Below are positions 1 through 5,240 of a stretch of DNA of 5,240 bases, one piece after another. Under the pieces are notes generated by a model, which was not told the origin of the DNA, did no database searches, and was given only the letters and a program-made list of their open reading frames with translations. Positions within the stretch are counted from its first letter, which is position 1. The number at the start of each line of letters is the position of its first letter. The translations under genes were made by a program, and so were the position numbers. The DNA is from JAMORN01 sp027063545 [NCBI: bacterium] (GTDB taxonomy: Bacteria; JAMORN01), in assembly GCA_027063545.1 (NCBI GenBank), contig JAMORN010000190.1, positions 1 to 5,240 of the forward strand, written 5' to 3'.

Positions 1-568
1 CTTCTAGAATTCCAGGAGATATCATATTTATATTGTAATTAAACTCCATATAGAGCCTTGAAGCGATTTTTTTTATAAACAAAAGAAGATTATATTTAGC
101 CAGATGATAAAAAAATATTTCTTCATTTATCTTACTTTTATCGATATTTGAATATCCAAAAACAATAATACTTCCTCCATTATTGCTATTTAATAGATTA
201 TTATTTATAATTTCATTTAACATCTTATATATATAAAAGAAATTAGAATAGAATAAATAATTTATCTCTTCAAAGCTAACATTTAATATATTACTATGCT
301 TTAATATATTCCCTATAGTAAAAATAACTATATCAACATAACCTAGGTTATCTTTTATTTTTTTGATGAATTCTTTATAATTTTCAGAAAATATATCGAA
401 CTTTATAAAAAATAGTTTTTTACATTCTATATAGTTTTTATAAATTTCTCTAACATTTTTATTTTTATAAAATGTAGCTAAAATTTTTACATCATTTTCC
501 TTTAAATACTCTTTAACCAAAAAATTACCGATTTTTGAAGATCCACTTATTATTAATATATTTTTCAT
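1..568 (-). CDS. Short-chain dehydrogenase/reductase, partial (possible pteridine reductase)
   Basis: This leftward reading frame opens with ATG at 568-566, overlapping the folE stop by ATGA, and stays open for 189 codons until the window ends, so the C-terminus is missing. The product looks like a classical short-chain dehydrogenase/reductase (Rossmann fold, NAD(P)H-dependent, cytoplasmic). Visible marks are the N-terminal nucleotide-binding loop SGSSKIG (residues 8-14), Asp58 after the third strand, TIGN (84-87) where NNAG is usual, Asn109 at the catalytic Asn position, GGSIIVFG (131-138), the catalytic YxxxK as Y154-HLA-K158, and the SPG motif (184-186). The glycine loop is one residue shorter than TGxxxGxG and has Lys before Ile-Gly, somewhat like FolM/PTR1-type reductases. 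Translational coupling to folE suggests a pterin substrate, such as a dihydropterin, but this is inference. A general FabG-like reductase is the alternative. Family assignment is firm; substrate is uncertain. Confidence 0.85.
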   Translation of the reverse strand, partial: MKNILIISGSSKIGNFLVKEYLKENDVKILATFYKNKNVREIYKNYIECKKLFFIKFDIFSENYKEFIKKIKDNLGYVDIVIFTIGNILKHSNILNVSFEEINYLFYSNFFYIYKMLNEIINNNLLNSNNGGSIIVFGYSNIDKSKINEEIFFYHLAKYNLLLFIKKIASRLYMEFNYNINMISPGILE

Positions 569-1119
569 CTTTTTATCAACTCTAAAAATTCCATCCTGGT
601 TGATTGACTTGTTTGAAATATTCCCAACATAGCTGAAGTTTGCATAACAGAATTTTGTTTTTCTACCCCTCTCATCATCATACATAAATGTTGAGCTTCA
701 ATTACAACAGCAACTCCTAATGGATTTAGTATATCCCATATTGCCTTTGCTATTTGATGGGTAAGTCTTTCTTGAATTTGAAGTCTTCTGGCATACATAT
801 CAACTATTCTTGCTAATTTGGAAACACCAATAATTTTTTTATCTGGAATATAGCCAATATGAGCTTTACCAAAAAATGGTAACATATGATGTTCGCATAA
901 GGAATATAACTCAATATTTTTGAGGATAACCATGTCTTTGCTTTCAGCTTCAAAAATAGCGTTATTAACTATTTCATCAAGAGTTTGATTATAACCTTTT
1001 GTTAAAAATCTAAAAGCATTAGCACTTCTTTTAGGAGTTTTTACAAGGCCTTCTCTAGTAGGGTCTTCCCCAATTTCTTTTAATAACTCTAAAAATATTT
1101 GTTCTAGTTTATCACTCAT
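565..1119 (-). CDS. folE: GTP cyclohydrolase I (FolE)
   Basis: FolE converts GTP to 7,8-dihydroneopterin triphosphate and formate, the first step of tetrahydrofolate and other pterin synthesis, as a zinc-dependent cytoplasmic homodecamer. The 184-residue length suits the compact bacterial form. The zinc ligands are visible as Cys75, His78 (in CEHHMLPF) and Cys146 (in QHLCMMMRG), with the same 71-residue Cys-Cys spacing as E. coli Cys110/Cys181. His77 and His144 match conserved active-site histidines. The motifs [12 protein letters not shown] (18-29), [17 protein letters not shown] (98-114) and QERLT (116-120) are typical of type IA enzymes. The start is supported by AGGAG at 1130-1126, six bases before the ATG. 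The stop overlaps the start of the reductase gene by four bases, so the two are probably one transcript. It is divergent from rpsT. Nothing is missing, and the identification is secure. Confidence 0.97.
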   Translation of the reverse strand: MSDKLEQIFLELLKEIGEDPTREGLVKTPKRSANAFRFLTKGYNQTLDEIVNNAIFEAESKDMVILKNIELYSLCEHHMLPFFGKAHIGYIPDKKIIGVSKLARIVDMYARRLQIQERLTHQIAKAIWDILNPLGVAVVIEAQHLCMMMRGVEKQNSVMQTSAMLGIFQTSQSTRMEFLELIKR

Positions 1120-1172
1120 TTTTTTCTCCTTTTTTAATAAATTTTTTTAAATTAAAATTAAAAAATAATTTT

Positions 1173-1201
1173 TTGACTTATTGTTATCTAATTTTTATTT
1201 T
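1173..1201 (+). promoter_or_regulatory. Probable rpsT promoter (sigma-70 type)
   Basis: TTGACT at 1173-1178 (five of six bases of TTGACA) and TATTTT at 1196-1201 (four of six of TATAAT) are separated by exactly 17 bases. The upstream stretch 1141-1172 consists almost wholly of A and T runs, resembling an UP element, which fits a strongly expressed ribosomal protein gene. Transcription would begin around 1208, giving a leader of about 40 bases before rpsT. The call rests on motif matching by eye. Confidence 0.5.
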
Positions 1202-1211
1202 TCTAAAACAA
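1183..1211 (-). promoter_or_regulatory. Possible weak folE promoter
   Basis: Reading leftward, TTGTTT (1211-1206) and GATAAC (1188-1183) are separated by 17 bases and could form a weak sigma-70-type -35/-10 pair for folE. Each box matches the consensus only partly, and DNA this AT-rich gives many chance matches. The pair would interleave with the rightward rpsT promoter candidate. It is the best candidate I see in a gap that must hold a leftward promoter. Confidence 0.22.
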
Positions 1212-1250
1212 AATTTAACTAAAGAAAAATAAATAAAACGGAGGAGATAA

Positions 1251-1529
1251 ATGCCACATACTAAGTCAGCAAAAAAGAGATTAAGACAGCAGCAAAAGAG
1301 AAGATTAAGAAATAGAGCAGTAAAACATAGAGTAAAGACATTAGTAAAGAAAGCTAAAAAGTTATTAGATGAAGGAAAAATAGAAGAAGCAAAAATAGCA
1401 TTTAATGAAGCTTATTCTGCTATTGATAAAGCTGTAAAATATGGAGTTTTCCATAAAAATAAAGCTTCTAATTATAAATCTAAATTAGCAAATTACTTCA
1501 ATAAAAAACTTTCAAAAATAAATTCTTAG
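1251..1529 (+). CDS. rpsT: 30S ribosomal protein S20
   Basis: S20 is a primary 16S rRNA-binding protein of the small ribosomal subunit and exists only in bacteria and plastids. The 92-residue product is slightly longer than the usual 83-90. It begins with the family signature MPHTKSAKKRLRQQQKRR, followed by NRAVKHRVKTLVKKAKKL, an acidic helical middle (DEGKIEEAKIAFNEAY, 41-56) and the conserved IDKAVKYGVFHKNKASNYKS segment (58-77) that packs against rRNA. The whole protein reads as the expected bundle of long basic helices. GGAGGAG at 1240-1246 sits just upstream of the ATG and fixes the start. The gene seems to be a single transcription unit, with its own promoter candidate upstream and a hairpin downstream. 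Identification is secure. Confidence 0.97.
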   Translation: MPHTKSAKKRLRQQQKRRLRNRAVKHRVKTLVKKAKKLLDEGKIEEAKIAFNEAYSAIDKAVKYGVFHKNKASNYKSKLANYFNKKLSKINS

Positions 1530-1533
1530 TATA

Positions 1534-1557
1534 ATCTATATATTTAGATATTTTTTT
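1534..1557 (+). terminator. Weak AT hairpin with T-run after rpsT
   Basis: ATCTA (1534-1538) can pair with TAGAT (1545-1549) around a six-base loop, and one base later comes a run of seven T (1551-1557). The stem has only five pairs and little GC, so on its own it would be a poor terminator. A second copy of TTTAGAT at 1564-1570 could compete for the same left arm. It is listed because it begins five bases after the rpsT stop and has the U-run that the stronger hairpin downstream lacks. Confidence 0.2.
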
Positions 1558-1572
1558 CAAATTTTTAGATTA

Positions 1573-1608
1573 AAACTCCCTTCTTTTTTTAATAAAAGAA
1601 GGGGGTTT
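1573..1608 (+). terminator. Strong hairpin, probable rpsT terminator
   Basis: The arms 1573-1587 and 1594-1608 pair over 15 positions (one T-G wobble, the rest Watson-Crick) around a six-base loop TTTAAT. The core is CTCCCTTC against GAAGGGGG, a striking GC concentration in such AT-rich DNA. The bases that follow (GACTTTATTTATTT) are T-rich but interrupted, so the U-tract is imperfect. On the opposite strand the loop and arm also give a T-rich side, but no leftward gene ends here. The most likely role is ending rpsT transcription before lysA. A processing or 3'-end stabilising hairpin is the alternative. Confidence 0.65.
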
Positions 1609-1635
1609 GACTTTATTTATTTCAGAAAGAAAATT
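1607..1635 (+). promoter_or_regulatory. Possible lysA promoter, weak
   Basis: TTGACT at 1607-1612 repeats the -35 hexamer proposed for rpsT and overlaps the last two bases of the terminator stem. With a 17-base spacer the -10 would be AAAATT (1630-1635), a poor match. TATTTT at 1635-1640 is better but lies 22 bases away. A promoter for the lysA cluster is expected between the hairpin and 1661, yet no convincing -10 box is visible. Confidence 0.22.
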
Positions 1636-1661
1636 ATTTTTATCAAAAAAAAGGAGGTTTT

Positions 1662-2912
1662 ATGTTAAATTCGTTTATTTATTATAAAGATGGAAATTTA
1701 TTTGTAGAGAATGTAAAAGTAGAAGATATTGTGAAAGAGTATGGGACACCTATTTATATATATTCAGCAAATTCATTTAAGAATAGATTTAATAATATAA
1801 AAGGAGTTTTACCTGCAGATGCTCTTATTGCTTATTCTATAAAATCTAATTCCAATGTAAATATTATTAAATTGTTAAAAGAAGAAGGTGCAGGAGCAGA
1901 TATAGTTTCTAGGGGTGAATTATATAGAGCTAAACTTGCAGGTATAGATGGAAGTAAAATTGTTTTTTCTGGAGTTGGAAAAAGTTATGATGATATAAAA
2001 GATGCTTTGGAATATGATATCTTAATGTTTAATATAGAATCTCTACCTGAGGCAGAATTAATTAATAAAATAGCTTCATCTATGAATAAAAAAGCTAGAG
2101 TTTCTATAAGAGTAAATCCTGATGTAGACGCAGATACCCATCACCATATAACAACTGGAAAGAAAGAAAACAAATTTGGAATAAGTTATGAAGATGCAGT
2201 TAATGTGTATAAATATATAAGAGATAATTTAAAGAATTTAGAAATAATAGGAATAGATACTCATATAGGTTCTTCTATTTTAAAGGTAAATCCTTATAAG
2301 GAAGCTATAGGAAAACTAGTTAATTTAATAGAAGATTTAAAAAAAGAGGGTATAAAGCTAGAATATTTTGATATAGGAGGTGGACTTGGAATAAGATATA
2401 GAGAAGAGGATAAAGATATAGATATGAAAGAATGGGGAAAAACAATAACAGATTTAGTGGGAACTTATAATTTAAAATTAATTGTGGAACCAGGACGTTA
2501 TATAAGTGGTAATTCTGGTATTTTTGTAAGTAAGGTTTTATATATGAAGAAAACTGCTCATAAAAATTTTATAATAGTAGATGGAGCTATGAATGATTTG
2601 GTTAGGCCTGCTTTTTATGATGCTTATCATAAAATAGATTATATTACTATAAAAGATAGAAAAAATATAATTGCAGATGTGGTAGGACCGATTTGTGAAA
2701 GTGGTGACTATTTTGCTAAGGAAAGAAATATAGGAGAGCCTGTAGATGATAATGAATATATTGTTATATTTTCTGCAGGTGCTTATGGTTATGTTATGAG
2801 TAGTAATTATAATTCCAGACCAAAATCTCCGGAGGTTTTGGTTGAAGGAGATAGTGTTAAATTAGTAAAAAGAAGAGAAACATTAGAGGATTTAATAAGA
2901 GATGAGTTATAA
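1662..2912 (+). CDS. lysA: Diaminopimelate decarboxylase (LysA)
   Basis: LysA decarboxylates meso-2,6-diaminopimelate to L-lysine, the last step of the diaminopimelate pathway. It is a cytoplasmic PLP enzyme of the fold III (alanine racemase-like barrel) decarboxylases and works as a homodimer. The 416-residue length is normal. The PLP lysine is Lys61 in AYSIKSN (57-63). Other visible marks are His201 in THIGSSI, the phosphate-binding GGGLG (239-243), EPGRY (276-280), the CESGD motif with Cys345 contributed across the dimer, and AYGYVMSSNYNSRP with Tyr375 near its start. CESGD together with HIGS favours diaminopimelate over ornithine or arginine as substrate. AGGAGG at 1652-1657, four bases before the ATG, sets the start. 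Its last codons overlap the downstream response regulator gene by 11 bases, so both are probably translated from one message. No lysine riboswitch fits in the 132-base gap upstream. Confidence 0.96.
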   Translation: MLNSFIYYKDGNLFVENVKVEDIVKEYGTPIYIYSANSFKNRFNNIKGVLPADALIAYSIKSNSNVNIIKLLKEEGAGADIVSRGELYRAKLAGIDGSKIVFSGVGKSYDDIKDALEYDILMFNIESLPEAELINKIASSMNKKARVSIRVNPDVDADTHHHITTGKKENKFGISYEDAVNVYKYIRDNLKNLEIIGIDTHIGSSILKVNPYKEAIGKLVNLIEDLKKEGIKLEYFDIGGGLGIRYREEDKDIDMKEWGKTITDLVGTYNLKLIVEPGRYISGNSGIFVSKVLYMKKTAHKNFIIVDGAMNDLVRPAFYDAYHKIDYITIKDRKNIIADVVGPICESGDYFAKERNIGEPVDDNEYIVIFSAGAYGYVMSSNYNSRPKSPEVLVEGDSVKLVKRRETLEDLIRDEL

Positions 2913-4446
2913 AATAGCAATTATAGATGATGAAGTTTCTATTTGTGAGATGTTAAAGTATTTTTTTGAGAAAAGAGGATATGAAGTAGATACATATAAT
3001 AGTGGAGTTGAGTTTTTAGATATTTTTAAAAAAGAGCCAAAAAAATATTCTCTTGTTATTTTGGATTTAATGTTGCCTAGAGAAAATGGATTAGATATTC
3101 TTCAGAAGATAAAACAAAAAAATCAAGATTTAAATGTAATTATAATAACAGCTTATGGAACGATTGAAAATGTAAAAGAGGCTTTAAAATTAGGAGCTTT
3201 TGATTTTATAGAAAAGCCGTTTGATATGGAGATATTTGCATCTGTTGTAGATAAAGCAATAATTAAAGAGGAAAAAAATAGGAATTATAAAAAGATAAAA
3301 AGAGATATAGAAGAAACTTTAACAGAAGAAGACATAGAAAGAAGTTTAATTATAGGTAAAAATGAAAAAATTTTAGAAGCCATAGAAACAGCTATTAAAG
3401 TAGCTAAATCTGATATAACTATATTAATAACTGGAGAGTCGGGGACAGGAAAAGAATTAATAGCTAATTTAATTTATAAAAATTCAAATAGAAAGGATAA
3501 ACCTTTTTTAAAGGTAAATTGTGCTGCTTTACCTGAAACTCTTCTTGAAAGTGAATTTTTTGGACATGTAAAGGGGGCTTTTACAGGAGCTATAAAAGAT
3601 AGAGAAGGATTGGTAAAAGTTGCCTATGGGGGTACATTATTTTTGGATGAGATTTCATCAACAAGTTTAAATTTTCAATCTAAACTTTTACGTTTTATCC
3701 AATATAAGGAATATTCTCCTGTAGGTGATAGTAATGTGTATACATCTGATGTTAGAATAATCGCAGCCACTAATGAAGACTTAAAACAACTGGTAAGAGA
3801 AGGTAGATTTAGAGAGGACTTATATTATAGGCTAAATGTTGTAAATATTTATTTACCTCCTTTAAGAGAGAGGCTTGATGATTTAGAAGATCTTGTAAAT
3901 TATTTTTTAAAAAAGTATGCTAAAAAATATAATAAAGAAGAGAAAATTATTTCAAAGGATGTATGGAAGATTTTATATTCTTATTACTGGCCAGGCAATA
4001 TAAGAGAGTTAGAAAACCTAATAGAAAGATTTTATATTATTTCTGATAAGGAAGTAAAGGCAGAAGATTTACCTATAGAAATACTAGAAAGTACGGGGGT
4101 TAGAAAATCCAATAAAAATTTAAAACTTCCAAGTTGGCAAGAAATAGAAAAGGCTTATATTTATTATGTATTATCATCAACAGGTTGGAATAAAAGTGAG
4201 GCATCAAGAATTTTGGGAATTGATCCTGCAACGTTATATAGAAAGTTAAGTAAATATAATTTTAACAAAGATGATATATCAAAAGAAGAATTTTTGTCAT
4301 TAAGAGCAAATTTACAATTTGTAGAAAAGGCAATATTGTTTTATTTTATTAAAGAGAAGCATTTAAATTTAACAGAGATATCTGAAATTATGGGGATAGA
4401 TATACACATATTAAAGGAGAAGTTAAAGGCTTATGAGATACTATAA
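2902..4446 (+). CDS. NtrC-family sigma-54-dependent response regulator with extended C-terminus
   Basis: This is a cytoplasmic two-component regulator that should activate sigma-54 promoters when phosphorylated. The receiver (about 3-120) has the acidic pair Asp9/Asp10, phospho-acceptor Asp55, Thr83 and Lys105. A charged linker (about 121-149) leads to the AAA+ domain (about 150-380): Walker A GESGTGKE (178-185), intact GAFTGA sigma-54 contact loop (225-230), Walker B LFLDE (246-250), sensor I AATN (288-291), the arginine-finger region GRFREDLYYRLN (301-312) and sensor II WPGNIREL (363-370). A Fis-type helix-turn-helix lies at 414-454. At 514 residues it is longer than the usual 440-480, because about 60 residues follow that helix-turn-helix and appear to hold a second copy (473-513). 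The start has AGAGGA at 2885-2890, 11 bases upstream, inside lysA. No cognate kinase is identifiable in the window, and its target genes cannot be read from the sequence. Confidence 0.95.
   Translation: MSYKIAIIDDEVSICEMLKYFFEKRGYEVDTYNSGVEFLDIFKKEPKKYSLVILDLMLPRENGLDILQKIKQKNQDLNVIIITAYGTIENVKEALKLGAFDFIEKPFDMEIFASVVDKAIIKEEKNRNYKKIKRDIEETLTEEDIERSLIIGKNEKILEAIETAIKVAKSDITILITGESGTGKELIANLIYKNSNRKDKPFLKVNCAALPETLLESEFFGHVKGAFTGAIKDREGLVKVAYGGTLFLDEISSTSLNFQSKLLRFIQYKEYSPVGDSNVYTSDVRIIAATNEDLKQLVREGRFREDLYYRLNVVNIYLPPLRERLDDLEDLVNYFLKKYAKKYNKEEKIISKDVWKILYSYYWPGNIRELENLIERFYIISDKEVKAEDLPIEILESTGVRKSNKNLKLPSWQEIEKAYIYYVLSSTGWNKSEASRILGIDPATLYRKLSKYNFNKDDISKEEFLSLRANLQFVEKAILFYFIKEKHLNLTEISEIMGIDIHILKEKLKAYEIL
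4141..4440 (+). repeat. Tandem Fis-like helix-turn-helix units within the response regulator
   Basis: Two 41-residue units, encoded by 4141-4263 (residues 414-454) and 4318-4440 (residues 473-513), align without gaps and are identical at 15 positions by hand count. Shared residues include EKA near the start, the S/T-E-x-S turn, I-x-GID before the recognition helix, and L-x-x-KL-x-x-Y at the end. The first unit is a good match to the Fis-type HTH of NtrC proteins (TGWNKSEASRILGIDPATLYRKL). The second keeps the skeleton but has a changed recognition helix (IHILKEKL). The units begin 59 residues apart. DNA identity between them is low, so this is a diverged protein repeat and not a recent DNA duplication. 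Confidence 0.7.
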
Positions 4447-5240
4447 TATATTAAAATATTTTATATTATTAACTATTTTTATCGGGGGTTATAGTATTTC
4501 TATTTATTCTACAGAGTTAACAGATCAGCTCTATTATATTACTAAACAGATAGATAAAGAAGCTAATAAATATTCAATACTAAAGTCTTATTTAAATAAA
4601 AGCTCATTATCAAAAGATGAAAGGAATATTATATTAAAAATAATAGGGGATACAGCTTTATATAAAAATAAGGATTATAATACCTTAGTTTTATTTTCGA
4701 TTCTAGCCAATAAAACCAAAAGTGATATTTTAGTAAATTACTATTTAGATAAAGCGTTTAGCAAAGCCAAAACTTTTGAAGAGAGACTATATATTTTTTT
4801 AAGAGCACTTCAGTTTGGTGCTGAAAATATTGAAAAGTATTATAATTATATTCAAGTTTATAGATTAACAAATGATTATAATAATGTTATTGGATTAGGC
4901 GATTTAATTTTTTTATTTTCAAATGATAATCAGATAGAAGAGAAATCTGAATATGTTATATCTTTGGATGAGTCTAGGCTTGGTTATATTATTTATAAGT
5001 TTATAACTGATATATTTAAAGTTAGGGTATCTAGTATAAAATCTGATTTAGTCGATATTTCTTATTTATTAAAAAATGATTTCTTAGCTTATTCTGTATT
5101 TGTTATTAATAGTGTTAATTTTATATTTTTTTATGTAAATTTACTTTTAATAGTATTATCGTTTATAATATTTTTTAAACATAGAAAAGAAATTTATCAT
5201 TCATTTCTTCACTATCTTCCTAGAAATGCTTCTATTGAAT
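4433..5240 (+). CDS. Membrane protein with extracytoplasmic helical domain, partial, function unknown
   Basis: The frame opens with ATG at 4433, inside the end of the regulator gene (14-base overlap), and continues for 269 codons to the window edge. AGGAG at 4415-4419 and AAAGG at 4425-4429 precede the ATG, neither ideally spaced. I do not recognise the family. Residues 9-24 form an N-terminal hydrophobic segment preceded by Arg2 and Lys8, either a signal peptide or a membrane anchor. Residues about 28-216 are hydrophilic and rich in Lys, Tyr, Asn, Leu and Ile. They look helical, with a weak TPR-like stretch around ALYKNKDYNTLVLF (75-88). A second hydrophobic segment (about 228-248, possibly from 217) ends in KHRK (249-252), so by the positive-inside rule the middle domain is outside and the unseen C-terminus is in the cytoplasm. 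This layout suits a sensor kinase or a TPR membrane protein. No kinase motif is present here. Confidence 0.8.
   Translation, partial: MRYYNILKYFILLTIFIGGYSISIYSTELTDQLYYITKQIDKEANKYSILKSYLNKSSLSKDERNIILKIIGDTALYKNKDYNTLVLFSILANKTKSDILVNYYLDKAFSKAKTFEERLYIFLRALQFGAENIEKYYNYIQVYRLTNDYNNVIGLGDLIFLFSNDNQIEEKSEYVISLDESRLGYIIYKFITDIFKVRVSSIKSDLVDISYLLKNDFLAYSVFVINSVNFIFFYVNLLLIVLSFIIFFKHRKEIYHSFLHYLPRNASIE

Noticed and set aside
1120-1172. AT-rich runs as a possible replication origin or DnaA-box region
   Set aside because: No DnaA-box-like nonamers are visible. The stretch is short and better explained as promoter-upstream A/T tracts.
1251-1529. S20 autoregulatory leader structure
   Set aside because: The inferred leader is about 40 bases of mostly A and T with no convincing stem, and the start codon is ATG and not the weak UTG-type start used in E. 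coli autoregulation.
1530-1661. Lysine riboswitch (L box) or T-box leader controlling lysA
   Set aside because: The gap is only 132 bases, and much of it is occupied by the rpsT hairpin. None of the multi-stem L-box core or a T-box sequence is visible.
4100-4180. Possible sigma-54 -24/-12 promoter near TTGGCA at 4134-4139
   Set aside because: The GG and GC dinucleotides do not have the required 10-base spacing, and the site lies inside the regulator coding sequence.
4321-4446. C-terminal tail of the regulator as a read-through or frameshift artefact
   Set aside because: The frame is continuous with matching codon use, the tail resembles an HTH, and the next gene starts just inside its end, all of which suggest the stop at 4444-4446 is the real one.
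1-5240. CRISPR array, insertion sequence, tRNA or prophage genes
   Set aside because: No regularly spaced direct repeats, terminal inverted repeats, transposase or integrase motifs or tRNA-like cloverleaf were seen. The genes are housekeeping or regulatory with uniform base composition.

Overview
The window is very AT-rich DNA from a bacterium. It has a bacterial ribosomal protein S20 gene, strong AGGAGG-type ribosome binding sites, A/T-ending codons with AGA for most arginines, and TGA used as a normal stop (folE). A sigma-54 activator with an intact GAFTGA motif shows that the organism has RpoN. Diaminopimelate decarboxylase is present, as expected for a bacterium that makes its own lysine. 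I cannot name the genus or phylum from sequence alone.

Layout: positions 1-1119 hold a leftward two-gene unit. It starts with folE (GTP cyclohydrolase I, 1119 to 565), followed with a 4-base ATGA overlap by a short-chain dehydrogenase/reductase gene that runs off the left edge. A 131-base divergent intergenic region (1120-1250) separates it from the rightward genes and carries a plausible sigma-70-type promoter for rpsT. rpsT (1251-1529) is followed by a 132-base gap with a long GC-containing hairpin that probably ends or attenuates its transcript. Next comes a tightly packed rightward cluster: lysA (1662-2912), an NtrC-family sigma-54-dependent response regulator (2902-4446, 11-base overlap with lysA), and a membrane protein gene (from 4433, 14-base overlap) that runs off the right edge.

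Functionally, folE and the reductase probably act together in pterin metabolism: FolE makes dihydroneopterin triphosphate and the reductase may reduce a pterin. lysA supplies the last step of lysine synthesis. The regulator is an intact receiver, AAA+ and DNA-binding protein. Its most notable feature is a C-terminal extension holding what looks like a second, degenerate copy of its Fis-type helix-turn-helix, aligning without gaps to the first copy (15 of 41 identical by my count). The membrane protein after it has a membrane segment, a roughly 200-residue helical outside domain and a second membrane segment followed by basic residues. This topology would suit a sensor partner for the regulator, but no kinase domain lies inside the window.

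There is no stretch over 300 bases without a gene. I saw no tRNA, rRNA, CRISPR array, insertion sequence or integrase.
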